Of a DNA stretch of 64,000 nucleotides, positions 18,195 through 27,442 are shown piece after piece; positions within the stretch are counted from its first letter, which is position 1, and the number at the start of each line of letters is the position of its first letter. The notes beneath the pieces are model-generated. The model was not told the DNA's origin. It worked only from the letters and a program-made list of their open reading frames with translations, and did no database searches. The stretch is from positions 24,061-88,060 of the forward strand of contig JAFZNE010000088.1 of assembly GCA_017553035.1 (NCBI GenBank). Direction: 5' to 3'. The stretch comes from Lachnospiraceae bacterium. GTDB lineage: Bacteria; Bacillota; Clostridia; Lachnospirales; Lachnospiraceae. A program made the translations under genes and the position numbers.

Positions 18195-18848
18195 TTATGT
18201 TAAATCATGATTAAAGTATCTCGTTATGTCTTCTACTCTCTCGACTATCACGTCAGCTCCGGCTTTTTCGAGCTCCTCGTAATTGCCATATCCGTACAGC
18301 ACTCCCATGGATCTTATGCCCGTGGATTTTGCTCCGAGGATATCGTGTTCGCGGTCTCCGATCATGATCACTTCCGAAAGATCCTGAATATTATTCTTCT
18401 CAAACACATATCTGATCACTTCGTCTTTCTTCGTTCTTGATCCGTCATCTGATCCGACGATATCATCCAGATACGGATCAAGTCCGAAATATTCGCAGAT
18501 CTTCACCGCCAGTCTTTCTATTTTCGACGTAGCCACGATCAGTACATATCCGCACTCTTTCAGGCTTTTGAGCATTTCCGGAACCCCGGGATAAGGGCTG
18601 TTCTCACACCAGCCTTTTGTATTGTAATACTCTCTGAATTTTGCTATCGCTTCTATTGCCTTGGCTTCATCAAATCCGTAAAATCCCATGAAAGAATCTT
18701 TCAGCGGAGGTCCGATGAACTTCCTGAGCTTCTCCGTGCTCTCACCCGGTATTCCGTAGTATTTGAGCGCATGATCGGCCGCATTCATTATTCCCGGCCC
18801 CGACTCGGTCAGGGTTCCGTCGAGATCAAACAATAAGTACTTAAACAT
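18195..18848 (-). CDS. HAD-family hydrolase, phosphoglycolate phosphatase-like
   Basis: 217 residues. HAD motif I is DLDGTLTESG, motif II VATSK, and motif III/IV lie around KKDEVIRYVFE and MIGDREHDILGAKSTGI. The alpha-helical cap after motif I and the GPPLKDSF stretch match the Gph/PgmB-like branch. It should remove phosphate from a small metabolite in the cytosol; the substrate is open. It lies 41 bp upstream of GH3 on the same strand and may be co-transcribed with the glycosidases. Confidence 0.85.
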   Translation of the reverse strand: MFKYLLFDLDGTLTESGPGIMNAADHALKYYGIPGESTEKLRKFIGPPLKDSFMGFYGFDEAKAIEAIAKFREYYNTKGWCENSPYPGVPEMLKSLKECGYVLIVATSKIERLAVKICEYFGLDPYLDDIVGSDDGSRTKKDEVIRYVFEKNNIQDLSEVIMIGDREHDILGAKSTGIRSMGVLYGYGNYEELEKAGADVIVERVEDITRYFNHDLT

Positions 18849-19025
18849 TGCCGTACTCCTTACTTTCTATTTTCCATTAACCACTAAAACATAAACAAAC
18901 ACATACAACAATTATATAACAAATTCCCCGAATCCGCAATGATGTATCTTGTCATAAATCCCCGTCTTTCTTGTATTATAAATCTTTTGCATAACCATGA
19001 AGCTGACTTATTTACAACTTGGGGC

Positions 19026-19054
19026 TTGAAGTATAGCCTCTGCTAACTTATAAT
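19026..19054 (+). promoter_or_regulatory. Promoter of smsC-smsB with DtxR-type box in the spacer
   Basis: -35 TTGAAG (19026-19031), 17-bp spacer, perfect -10 TATAAT (19049-19054). The spacer holds TAGCCTCTGCTA (19034-19045), matching the TAGC-N4-GCTA palindrome repeated through the feo region at 50.1-51.05 kb, including the following AACTT. A repressor bound there would block polymerase. This predicts iron-dependent repression of the Fe-S assembly genes by the regulator at 51070. Confidence 0.65.
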
Positions 19055-19091
19055 CATATACACCAGATAATGCACATCAGGAGGTATACAA

Positions 19092-19817
19092 GTGCTCGAA
19101 CTTCAAAACATATCCTACACCGTCACCGACGACGGTAAGAATAAAGAGATCATCCGTGACGTTTCATTGAAACTCGAGGATGACAAATTCTATGTTATCA
19201 CAGGGCCGAACGGCGGCGGCAAATCTACGCTTGCCAGGCTGATATCGGGTATCGTAAAGCCCGATTCGGGTAAAATATTATTCGATGGGAAAGATATTAC
19301 CGACATGTCCATTACCGACCGTGCTCGGAACGGTATCAGCTTCGCTTTCCAGCAGCCCGTCAGGTTCAAAGGCATAACCGTAAAGGACCTTATCACTCTT
19401 GCCGCCGGCGATATGTCAACCGCCGATGCCTGTGCCTATCTCTCGGAAGTCGGCCTGTGCGCAAGGGATTATATCAACCGTGAGGTAAATGCTTCCCTTT
19501 CCGGCGGCGAGCTCAAACGTATCGAGATCGCGGTTACCATGGCCAGATCATCGAAGCTCACCGTGTTTGATGAACCTGAGGCGGGCATCGACCTCTGGAG
19601 CTTCAACAACCTGATCAAAGTATTTGACAGACTGCACGACAAGCTCCACGGCTGCATAGTGATCATTTCACACCAGGAACGTATCATCAATATTGCCGAT
19701 GAACTGATCCTGATCGCAGGCGGGCGTGTCACCAAAACCGGTTCCAAAGAGGAAGTAATGCCCCTTATCAACAGCGGCAACTGGGCGGTCGACTCATGTG
19801 ACAAGCTTAATATCTGA
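19092..19817 (+). CDS. smsC: SufC-like ATPase of a minimal Fe-S cluster assembly system
   Basis: 241 residues starting at GTG, with AGGAGG 7 nt upstream. Walker A GPNGGGKST, signature ASLSGGELKRIEIA, Walker B LTVFDEPEAGIDLW and the H-loop ISHQER are intact. The sequence is of the SufC type (cytosolic, no permease partner), and the next gene encodes a SufB/SufD-like scaffold. No cysteine desulfurase or SufU/SufE is nearby, fitting the minimal two-component SUF (SMS) arrangement of anaerobes and archaea, where sulfide can be the sulfur source. The promoter carries a DtxR-type box. Confidence 0.88.
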   Translation: MLELQNISYTVTDDGKNKEIIRDVSLKLEDDKFYVITGPNGGGKSTLARLISGIVKPDSGKILFDGKDITDMSITDRARNGISFAFQQPVRFKGITVKDLITLAAGDMSTADACAYLSEVGLCARDYINREVNASLSGGELKRIEIAVTMARSSKLTVFDEPEAGIDLWSFNNLIKVFDRLHDKLHGCIVIISHQERIINIADELILIAGGRVTKTGSKEEVMPLINSGNWAVDSCDKLNI

Positions 19818-19832
19818 TTGGAGAGAATTAAT

Positions 19833-20759
19833 ATGAACAATATGGACAATATCCAGAAAAGACTGCTCGAGGAAGTGGCTGATCTGCACGAGATCCCCGA
19901 AGGGGCCTACAATATCCGTTCCAACGGCGAAGGCGCCGGCAGACGCTCCACCGAGCATATAGAAATAACGACCAAGACCGACAAACCCGGCATCGATATC
20001 CACATCAAAGACAATACCGTCCGCGAAAGTGTACATATCCCGGTCATCATCAGCCAGACCGGACTCACCGAATCCGTATATAACGATTTCTTTATCGGTG
20101 AAAACTGCGATGTCACGATCATTGCAGGCTGCGGCATCCACAACTGCGGGACACAGAAATCCGAACATGACGGCATCCATACCTTCTTGGTAGGTAAGAA
20201 TTCCAGGGTACGTTATGTCGAAAAGCATTACGGCGAAGGCGACGGCCGCGGTGAAGTCGTTCTCAATCCGCAGACTATCGTTCATCTGGCCGAGAACAGT
20301 TATCTCGAAATGGATACCGTACAGATCAAGGGCGTGGATTCGACGATCCGCACCACGCGCGGTGATGTTGCCGACAATGCCACCCTTATCGTAAAAGAAA
20401 AGATCATGACCCACGGAACCCAGCATGCCGAGACCGATTTCATCGTCGATCTGAACGGTGTAAATTCCGGCACGCATCTGGTTTCACGTTCCGTTGCAAA
20501 AGAGAACTCTACCCAGATGTTCCGTTCCAATATCCGCGGTAACAACGCCTGCAACGGTCACTCAGAATGCGACGCGATCATTATGGATAACGGCAAGGTT
20601 GCGGCTGTACCCGAGCTTGAGGCCAACTGCGTCGATGCTTCCCTGATCCACGAAGCCGCTATCGGCAAAATTGCCGGTGAACAGCTCACCAAGCTTATGT
20701 CTCTGGGCTTAACCGAAGAAGAAGCCGTCGAGATGATCGTCAACGGCTTCCTCAAATAA
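19833..20759 (+). CDS. smsB: SufB/SufD-like Fe-S assembly scaffold
   Basis: 308 residues, shorter than SufB of aerobes (about 470) and typical of the minimal system. The beta-helix core contains THGTQHAETDFIVDLNG, GHSECDAIIMD with a conserved-position Cys, and near the C-terminus ANCVDASLIHEAAIGKI with the His of the SufB/SufD interface. It should form the cluster-building complex with SmsC in the cytosol. The start is the ATG at 19833 behind GGAGAG; the longest frame begins at a TTG inside this SD. The stop is 16 bp from the convergent antiporter gene. Confidence 0.87.
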   Translation: MNNMDNIQKRLLEEVADLHEIPEGAYNIRSNGEGAGRRSTEHIEITTKTDKPGIDIHIKDNTVRESVHIPVIISQTGLTESVYNDFFIGENCDVTIIAGCGIHNCGTQKSEHDGIHTFLVGKNSRVRYVEKHYGEGDGRGEVVLNPQTIVHLAENSYLEMDTVQIKGVDSTIRTTRGDVADNATLIVKEKIMTHGTQHAETDFIVDLNGVNSGTHLVSRSVAKENSTQMFRSNIRGNNACNGHSECDAIIMDNGKVAAVPELEANCVDASLIHEAAIGKIAGEQLTKLMSLGLTEEEAVEMIVNGFLK

Positions 20760-20775
20760 CATCCTGTATTCTGTT

Positions 20776-22701
20776 TTAGAAAATAAATCCCGCTATCAGG
20801 TACAGTCCCGTAGAGATCGCTGTCAGGACCAAACTGTAATGCACTCTTATCTTTCTGACGGCTTCGGGGCTGCAGCCTATTGCGGTACCGACGTTCATCG
20901 CATCCGCGGTGAAAATACAGTTCTTCTCACCGGCTATCCCCGCTCCGGCAACGGCGCCTATACACAGAGCCGGATTCAGTCCTACGCTTGCGGCCAGCTT
21001 TATTACTATCGGAAATGCTATCGCGTACATCGCCCATGATGATCCCAGGACGATCGTGAGCACTACCGATATCAGGAAGATGGCTGCCGGCAGGATTGGT
21101 ATAAACCCGTCAAACACCTCTATAATGTCTTCTAAATAACTGTTCAGGTACAAAGATTCCAACAATGATGAAAAGCACATCGTAAGCAGGTACAAAATGA
21201 TCGGAAGTGCCGAATTGGCTATTCCCGTTATCGTATGTTCAATAAACTGTTCGGGAGATGTCAGGCCCTGCGCGCAGTAAAGGATAAACATGAACATCAG
21301 TGTAGCTATGAGGCCTACGGCACTGTCCACGATGAATCCGCCACTGTAGATCGAGCCTATTGCAAGGGATGCAACCGCCAGGAACGCTATGGGAAGCATT
21401 ACATTGGACATCTTTCCCCACATTTCCGTCTCATGCATGCTCAGATATTTCTCTGAACCCGAAGGCCACAGCGTACCTCCGCTCTTTACCCTTTCCTCGG
21501 CTCTTTTCAACTGTCTGTTCCGCGGCAGTTTGCCCAGGCACAGCAGGAGCATCGCCGGCATCGTGATCAGCGAAAAGAAGTTGAACGGGATGGACCTGCA
21601 GAACATTCCGACCACATTTTCCTTTACCGAAAGATTCAGGGTACCTATCACAAATATTCCCCACAGCGAAAGCGGGAAGAACGAACTCAGAACGGTCGGC
21701 AGCATACTATACAGCAGTCCGAGCTTTTCACGTGCTATCCTCTTTTCTTTTGCAACTCCGCCCGTAGCCGAAGTCGCGCATAACATATTCAGGCCGTCAT
21801 CGATCAGAGTCATTGTCATGATCCCAAATGAAGTCAGTAATATGTTTTTCTCGTCCTTCGCGTTTTTTTCAGCGAATTTCTTAAATGCCGTCACGCCGCC
21901 CGAGACTTCTATCAGGGTTACAACACTTCCCATAAGCGCCATTACAAGCACGGTAAATACATTGTCCCGCGACGACATGGTATCGATCAGCGCTTCGGCA
22001 TAGCTTGCGGAAAGTCCCGTACGATACAGTATGAGCGCTCCGAGTATGCCCGAAACGATCAGGGATTCTATGGTCCTCTTGGTTATCAGGACATAGACAA
22101 GCATCAGAAGAAGCGGAAATACAAATACCGGAGCAGTCGAACCTTTTGGAATGAAGATCGCTGTAAGAAGATATATAAGAGCCAGGCATCCGTATTGAAC
22201 GGCCATCTTTCTCTTCGACATGGGAGCCATGTTCGAAGGATGCTGCAGGATGCCCTTCCTCATTCCCGAAAGCGCGAGCACCTGGGAATGCTTTCTCGAA
22301 ACCTGCCCGTATACTCTTTTCATCAGCTCGCCGTACACATTCGGATGCTGCTGGAGTATCTTCATTACATCTTCGGTGCTGAGCTTATAACAGATCGTCC
22401 GGCCCAGGGACCTGACCGTCGACATACGTTTCTGGTTGGCCAGAACAGCATATTCTCCGAAATACTGTCCCTCATGCATGATATTGAGCTGTTCGCCGTT
22501 GCGTCCCAGAACGATCGCGGTACCTGATTCCAGAAAGAACATGCCGTCCGGATCACCGTCAATAGTACAGATATCCTGTCCGTTCTCATATCTGACCTTT
22601 ATCATTTTCTCGGTGATAGAGTCAAGTTCTTTATCTCCCTCGGGACTTTCGTCAATTCCGAAGAAATCCCTGATATATTTGGCGTTAATCTTTTCCGTCA
22701 T
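20776..22701 (-). CDS. NhaC-like Na+/H+ antiporter-type transporter with N-terminal cyclic-nucleotide-binding domain
   Basis: 641 residues. Residues ~20-140 form a CNBD: GDPDGMFFLESGTAIVL and the phosphate-binding cassette FGEYAVLANQKRMSTVRS with its Glu and Arg kept. About a dozen transmembrane helices follow from residue ~170. The C-terminal stretch LGSSWAMYAIAFPIVIKLAA and GAGIAGEKNCIFTADAMNVG resembles the re-entrant ion-site region of NhaC/ArsB-type ion transporters. Likely role: Na+/H+ or organic-anion exchange at the membrane, gated by a cyclic nucleotide. The exact ion is inferred. The fusion is unusual. It follows ispD by 17 bp on the same strand. Confidence 0.72.
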   Translation of the reverse strand: MTEKINAKYIRDFFGIDESPEGDKELDSITEKMIKVRYENGQDICTIDGDPDGMFFLESGTAIVLGRNGEQLNIMHEGQYFGEYAVLANQKRMSTVRSLGRTICYKLSTEDVMKILQQHPNVYGELMKRVYGQVSRKHSQVLALSGMRKGILQHPSNMAPMSKRKMAVQYGCLALIYLLTAIFIPKGSTAPVFVFPLLLMLVYVLITKRTIESLIVSGILGALILYRTGLSASYAEALIDTMSSRDNVFTVLVMALMGSVVTLIEVSGGVTAFKKFAEKNAKDEKNILLTSFGIMTMTLIDDGLNMLCATSATGGVAKEKRIAREKLGLLYSMLPTVLSSFFPLSLWGIFVIGTLNLSVKENVVGMFCRSIPFNFFSLITMPAMLLLCLGKLPRNRQLKRAEERVKSGGTLWPSGSEKYLSMHETEMWGKMSNVMLPIAFLAVASLAIGSIYSGGFIVDSAVGLIATLMFMFILYCAQGLTSPEQFIEHTITGIANSALPIILYLLTMCFSSLLESLYLNSYLEDIIEVFDGFIPILPAAIFLISVVLTIVLGSSWAMYAIAFPIVIKLAASVGLNPALCIGAVAGAGIAGEKNCIFTADAMNVGTAIGCSPEAVRKIRVHYSLVLTAISTGLYLIAGFIF

Positions 22702-22718
22702 AAATATCGATCCTTTTG

Positions 22719-23459
22719 TCAGTGCTCAAGCCAGAACCGGGCCAGTTCCAGATCCTCCGGTGTAGTTATCTTAATATTCCTGTAATCCCCTTCAACGATC
22801 GTTATCCTATGCCCGGTATACAGTTCAACCGGCATTGCATCATCGGTGATCACGGGGCGTGATCCTTCGGGTATTTCATGCATTTTGTTAAATGCATCTT
22901 TTATTAATTCTGTTTTAAAGCATTGAGGCGTCTGGATCTGATATAATACGCTCCTGTCAAGTGTCTTTGCGATATATACCTTATTCTGCCTTGCTGAGTC
23001 GGGATTGGATGGATTTTCATCCTCCGGACACATGCATTCTTTGATCGTATCTTTCACTGCAACAGCTGCAACACATGCATCATCTGCAACGACTGTCTCA
23101 ATGCATTTATTGATCAGATCGGGCGTTACGAGCATTCTCACGCCATCATGGATCAAAACGTATCCATCGTCTGTGTTTTTTAAACCCTCATATACAGAAT
23201 CGGATCTTTCTCTTCCTCCGGCAACCACACAGTCCACTTTTTTAAACATGTGTTTTGCGACGATCTCATTTTCCACATATTCGATCTCGTCCTTGCCGGT
23301 CACGATCACGATCCGGTCAACATTGCTCTTTTCAAACGCGCTTATCGTATAATACAGTACCGGGTATCCGCCGATCTCCATATACTGCTTCTTGACGGTA
23401 CTGTTCATACGTTTTCCGACGCCTGCCGCGACTATTATGGCGGTTGTCTTCCTGTCCAA
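22719..23459 (-). CDS. ispD: 2-C-methyl-D-erythritol 4-phosphate cytidylyltransferase
   Basis: 246 residues. It makes CDP-methylerythritol in the MEP isoprenoid pathway. Motif AIIVAAGVGKRMNSTVKKQY binds CTP; LIHDGVRMLV, AVAVKDTI and IQTPQCFK are the other family signatures. The start codon is TTG at 23459, with AGGAGG 7 nt upstream and no better start nearby. It lies 31 bp after tsaD. Confidence 0.95.
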   Translation of the reverse strand: MDRKTTAIIVAAGVGKRMNSTVKKQYMEIGGYPVLYYTISAFEKSNVDRIVIVTGKDEIEYVENEIVAKHMFKKVDCVVAGGRERSDSVYEGLKNTDDGYVLIHDGVRMLVTPDLINKCIETVVADDACVAAVAVKDTIKECMCPEDENPSNPDSARQNKVYIAKTLDRSVLYQIQTPQCFKTELIKDAFNKMHEIPEGSRPVITDDAMPVELYTGHRITIVEGDYRNIKITTPEDLELARFWLEH

Positions 23460-23490
23460 ACCTCAACCTCCTGTCACCGAATATAAAATA

Positions 23491-24588
23491 TTATCTCTCT
23501 CCTAGCTTCAGTCCCGGTACCGCATTAAGGTCAAGTCCGCTCCGTGCTCCCGAGATAAACTCATAATAAGCGGCACATCCTATCATTGCCGCATTATCCG
23601 TACACAGGATAGGCGAAGGATAATATAGCTTTATGCCTTTAGCTTCACATGCATTCTTCATCGCCTCACGAAGGGCCGAATTCGATGCTACGCCGCCTGC
23701 CATAGCTACCTGTTTGAATCCGTATTGCCCGGCTGCTTCCACGGTATGTGTAACAAGTACATCGACCACGGCTGCCTGGAATGATGCCGTGACATCGGCA
23801 ACGGTTATATTTTCATCCGGATCAACAAGCTCAAAAGGATCAAAATCAGGTCTGTCGGTCTTGGATGAATAGATCACGTTTCCGTCAAGTCCCTGTTTCA
23901 TCCTGCATGAATTCAGATAGTTAAGTACTGCCGATTTCAGTCCGCTGAATGAAAAGTCGTAAATATTCGAACCTACATGTCCGCGCGGGAAGGCAATTGC
24001 ATCCGCCCTTCCGTTCTTCGCACACTTGTCGACCTTCGGTCCTCCCGGATAACCGAGTCCCACTGCCCTCGCAACCTTGTCAAATGCTTCTCCGGCCGCA
24101 TCATCATGTGTTTTTCCGATTATCTCGAACTTGTTGTAGTCCCTGACTATCACCAGGTGGGTATGCCCTCCCGATACAACGAGACACATAAAAGGCGGTT
24201 CAAGGTCCTTATGTTCGATATAATTGGCCGCGATATGCCCTTCGATATGATGGACGCCCACCAGCGGCAGTTTTCTCGCATAACTGATCGCCTTTGCTTC
24301 GGCAACACCGACAAGAAGCGCTCCGACAAGACCCGGACCGTACGTCACGGCGATCGCATCCAGATCGTCGAAAGTGCATCCTGCCTCATCAAGCGCCCCT
24401 TTGATCACATAATTGATCTTCTCAATATGCTTTCTCGATGCTATTTCCGGAACTACCCCGCCATACAGCGTATGCAGCGCGATCTGGGAATAGATCGTAT
24501 TCGAAAGCATTTCTCTTCCGTTCTTAACAACGGCAGCCGCCGTTTCATCGCAGGAAGACTCGATCGCAAGTATTTTTATATCTTTCAC
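23491..24588 (-). CDS. tsaD: tRNA N6-threonylcarbamoyladenosine transferase TsaD
   Basis: 365 residues from a GTG at 24588 with GGAGAGG 5 nt upstream; the longer frame (ATG at 24609) overlaps this SD. Family marks are [16 protein letters not shown], the metal-binding [22 protein letters not shown] and [15 protein letters not shown]. With TsaB and TsaE, encoded upstream in the same run, it transfers the threonylcarbamoyl group to A37 of ANN-decoding tRNAs. Confidence 0.96.
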   Translation of the reverse strand: MKDIKILAIESSCDETAAAVVKNGREMLSNTIYSQIALHTLYGGVVPEIASRKHIEKINYVIKGALDEAGCTFDDLDAIAVTYGPGLVGALLVGVAEAKAISYARKLPLVGVHHIEGHIAANYIEHKDLEPPFMCLVVSGGHTHLVIVRDYNKFEIIGKTHDDAAGEAFDKVARAVGLGYPGGPKVDKCAKNGRADAIAFPRGHVGSNIYDFSFSGLKSAVLNYLNSCRMKQGLDGNVIYSSKTDRPDFDPFELVDPDENITVADVTASFQAAVVDVLVTHTVEAAGQYGFKQVAMAGGVASNSALREAMKNACEAKGIKLYYPSPILCTDNAAMIGCAAYYEFISGARSGLDLNAVPGLKLGER

Positions 24589-24629
24589 AATATCCTCTCC
24601 GCCCGGCATTTACTATAAAATATCGCCGG

Positions 24630-25229
24630 TCACTCATCTTTCTTCAGCGAAGTATCGTCGCTCTGACGCCATCCCAGTATTTTCCATACGTTCTCTGCCT
24701 GCTCGACCAGCAGGATCTCTTCGTAGGCTCTCTCAAATGCCGATCCGGCTTTGATCGTAAAATAAATATTTACACTGGCTTTGGCCGGCTTGGTGGTCCT
24801 GACATAAACTATATCGCCGGAATCATCGATACTGTAACTGTTGATCGTTCTCTCAAATTTCTTATAGCTCTGTATATCGCCCTTTACGAGTCCGATCATA
24901 TCTTCCCTCGGATTCTCGGCAAGCAGCTCTTCGCTGTACAGCATCCTCAGCATATCTACCAGGTCTTCGATCTGCGATTCCGTAAGATCTTCGTTATAAA
25001 GGCATTTTGTGATGCGGCAGTACATTTTGACCACTTCTCTGGCCGTCTGGGGATAATTCGTTACCAGACTTCTCTGTTTCAGCGTCGAATATTCGCTTAC
25101 ATCGACATCAGCCTCCAGCTTCCCCTCATCCTTGTCGCGGGTCAGCATGAGATACAATCCCACGACCAGCGCCGCAAAGAGCACGAGCAGAACGATCGTT
25201 CCGCCGAGACCGAGTTTGGATTTCTTCAT
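24630..25229 (-). CDS. Unknown single-span membrane protein in the tsa cluster
   Basis: 199 residues. A short basic N-terminus is followed by one transmembrane helix (~10-29) and an outward-facing domain of mixed helix and strand (YPQTAREVVKMYCRITKCLY; AENVWKILGWR at the end), somewhat like NTF2-type folds by length and ending. I do not recognise a named family with certainty; similar proteins occur in Lachnospiraceae next to tsaD. The ATG overlaps the rnz stop by 4 bp (ATGA), so translation is coupled. Confidence 0.8.
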   Translation of the reverse strand: MKKSKLGLGGTIVLLVLFAALVVGLYLMLTRDKDEGKLEADVDVSEYSTLKQRSLVTNYPQTAREVVKMYCRITKCLYNEDLTESQIEDLVDMLRMLYSEELLAENPREDMIGLVKGDIQSYKKFERTINSYSIDDSGDIVYVRTTKPAKASVNIYFTIKAGSAFERAYEEILLVEQAENVWKILGWRQSDDTSLKKDE

Positions 25230-26146
25230 ACGTTTACCTCATCCTCAAATTTCAGAGTAGTGCTTCGTAGATCCTTCGCCGCAATTGTATTGGCAAATAT
25301 CTTTCTTACTTCATCTATGAATTCTTCGGGTTTTGCAAGTGCCGGACTGTAGTGGGTCAGCCACATTTCCTTCGGCTGTGCCTGTGCCGCAAGCTTCGCT
25401 GCCTCCGCATAACACATATGTTTATGCTCTTTGGCTCTTTCCTCCGAGCCCGGTTCATTGTACATGCCTTCGCAAATGAACAGATCGGCCCCTTCCGCGG
25501 CTTCCGCGATCACTTTCACCGGCCTTGAATCCGTACAGTAGGTAACTTTCAATCCTTTACGCTGTTCACCGAGGATCATGTCCGGTGTAAAATGACGTCC
25601 TTCAAAATCAAGCTCCGCTCCCTTTTGCAGGCGGCTCCAAAGTTTCATCGGAACTTCGTTCGCTGCGGCTTTTTCGGGATCGAATTTTCCCTGTCGGTCT
25701 ATCGAAATGCTGTATCCGTAGCAGATAACATTATGATCGACTTTGAACGTATCGATACGGTAGCCTGCAAGTTCAAATGTCTGTGAATTACCCTCGATCT
25801 CGATCAGTTCGATCTCGAACGGCAGCTCGGGCGCGATAGTACGCAGCGCTCTTACCACCCTTTCAAGCCCTTTGGGACCTATGATCGTTACCGGCTCGGT
25901 CCTCTCTGAATTGCCTATCGAAAGAAGAAGCCCCGGCAGGCCGCTCACATGGTCCGCATGATAGTGTGTAAGACATATAACATCAATATCATGAAAACTC
26001 CAGCCTTTTGCCCGGATCCCGACCTGTGTGCCTTCCCCGCAATCGATCAAAAGGCTTTTGCCGTTCAGCCTGAGCATCAGCGCTGTCAGCCTTCTGTACG
26101 GGAGGGGCATCATTCCGCCGGTCCCAAGCAGACAAACATCTAACAT
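25226..26146 (-). CDS. rnz: Ribonuclease Z
   Basis: 306 residues, the short bacterial form. The enzyme cuts the 3' trailer from tRNA precursors. The metallo-beta-lactamase motif LTHYHADHVSGLPG supplies the zinc ligands; GTGGMMPLPYR at the N-terminus, TDSRP, and HYSPAL near the C-terminus are family features. It sits between rimI and the unknown membrane protein in a tRNA-modification cluster, which fits its role. Its start is 4 bp from the rimI stop. Confidence 0.92.
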   Translation of the reverse strand: MLDVCLLGTGGMMPLPYRRLTALMLRLNGKSLLIDCGEGTQVGIRAKGWSFHDIDVICLTHYHADHVSGLPGLLLSIGNSERTEPVTIIGPKGLERVVRALRTIAPELPFEIELIEIEGNSQTFELAGYRIDTFKVDHNVICYGYSISIDRQGKFDPEKAAANEVPMKLWSRLQKGAELDFEGRHFTPDMILGEQRKGLKVTYCTDSRPVKVIAEAAEGADLFICEGMYNEPGSEERAKEHKHMCYAEAAKLAAQAQPKEMWLTHYSPALAKPEEFIDEVRKIFANTIAAKDLRSTTLKFEDEVNV

Positions 26147-26150
26147 TTAT

Positions 26151-26597
26151 TTACTCTCCGTCCTCAAATACAAATTCCATTATTATCGCATCCTCTTTGG
26201 GATCCTTATAATATTCAACTCTTCTTCCGATGACCTCGAATCCGTTCTTTTCATACAGCGCACGTGCTGCCTCGTTGCTTGCGCGGACCTCGAGGAAGAT
26301 ATTCGTATAATTCTCATAATCGCCGTAATCCAGCATATCTTCGAGCAGTCCGCTTCCGATATGGTTTCTGCGCTTCTCGGGAACCACGGCGATCCTCAAA
26401 ATCTCGGCCTCATCCTGTGTCCCCATCATAAATCCGTATCCGGCGATCCCTTCTTCATCCTCAGCCACAACGGCATAAACGCAATTATTCTCAAGAGCTC
26501 CCCTGCATGATGATACCGACCACGGATCATTAAATATCATGCGCTCGAGTTCCCCGATCCTGAAGAGATCCGAAAGTTTCATCTTTCTGTATTTCAT
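26151..26597 (-). CDS. rimI: Ribosomal protein S18 alanine N-acetyltransferase RimI
   Basis: 148 residues from the ATG at 26597, with GAGG 6 nt upstream; a longer frame begins at GTG 26609. The GNAT acetyl-CoA motif is VVPEKRRNHIGSGLLEDML, and IFLEVRASNEAARALYEKNG is the typical RimI C-terminal motif. Its place between tsaB and tsaD is classic for RimI. It acetylates the N-terminal alanine of S18 in the cytosol. Confidence 0.9.
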   Translation of the reverse strand: MKYRKMKLSDLFRIGELERMIFNDPWSVSSCRGALENNCVYAVVAEDEEGIAGYGFMMGTQDEAEILRIAVVPEKRRNHIGSGLLEDMLDYGDYENYTNIFLEVRASNEAARALYEKNGFEVIGRRVEYYKDPKEDAIIMEFVFEDGE

Positions 26598-26615
26598 ACG
26601 CAGCCTCACTTACCC

Positions 26616-27389
26616 TCATGCTTTCGCCGCTTCACGCTCCGCCTGCGACATTCTCAGATATACCGGTGCATGATCATCCGCCGAAATATATTTCCCCTGC
26701 CTGAACACTTCCATTCCGAGAGCCGCAACCGATGCCGCCCTTTGTCTTGACAGAAACTCCGGAGCGAACGAACAACCCGTCTTCATCTTGCCGAGGATCA
26801 GCTCCCGGTACGGTTTAACCCCGTCTCCCAGGAATAAAACGCCTTTCAATCCGTTTGTAACCGGGTTTTCGTCCGTTTTTCCCGAATCATCCATCAGTTT
26901 TTCCAGCTTCTCCACCAGTTCTTCAACCGGTCCTGCGTTTTCAGGCAGGATATTTTTCATATTGAACACTGTTTCATTACTATTATCAACACTAATTTTC
27001 TCAAAAACATACGCTCCCGAATAAACTTCCGATCTTCTTGCGTCCATGATCGGGCATACGATCCTGTCTGTGATCCCGTACAGGCTGTAAGCCATCGCAT
27101 CGAGAGTAGGTACCTCTACAAGCGGTTTGTTCAGCGCCAGTCCCAAACCCTTTGCCGTCGCCGAACCGATCCTGAGACCCGTAAATGACCCGGGTCCTCT
27201 CGAGATCGCGATCGCGTCAAGCTCTTCCGGTTCTTTTCCCGCGCTCTTCATCACCGAATCTATCATTGGCATCAGAGTCTGCGAATGCGTCATTGCATTA
27301 TTGACCGTATATTCCGCGATCAGCTTCTCATCGTCGAGCACCGCCGCGGAAGCGGTAAGTCCCGAGCTTTCGATTCCCAAAATGAGCAT
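26616..27389 (-). CDS. tsaB: tRNA threonylcarbamoyladenosine biosynthesis protein TsaB
   Basis: 257 residues. An ASKHA-fold protein without the metal histidines of TsaD. ILGIESSGLTASAAVL, THSQTLMPMIDSVM and AISRGPGSFTGLRIG are diagnostic. It dimerises with TsaD and is required for t6A formation. It is 18 bp upstream of the rimI reading frame and downstream of tsaE. Confidence 0.94.
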   Translation of the reverse strand: MLILGIESSGLTASAAVLDDEKLIAEYTVNNAMTHSQTLMPMIDSVMKSAGKEPEELDAIAISRGPGSFTGLRIGSATAKGLGLALNKPLVEVPTLDAMAYSLYGITDRIVCPIMDARRSEVYSGAYVFEKISVDNSNETVFNMKNILPENAGPVEELVEKLEKLMDDSGKTDENPVTNGLKGVLFLGDGVKPYRELILGKMKTGCSFAPEFLSRQRAASVAALGMEVFRQGKYISADDHAPVYLRMSQAEREAAKA

Positions 27390-27442
27390 ATCGTTTTCCT
27401 TCTTGAATAAAATGCTTCAAATATCCGTACTTAAAAGCAGGA

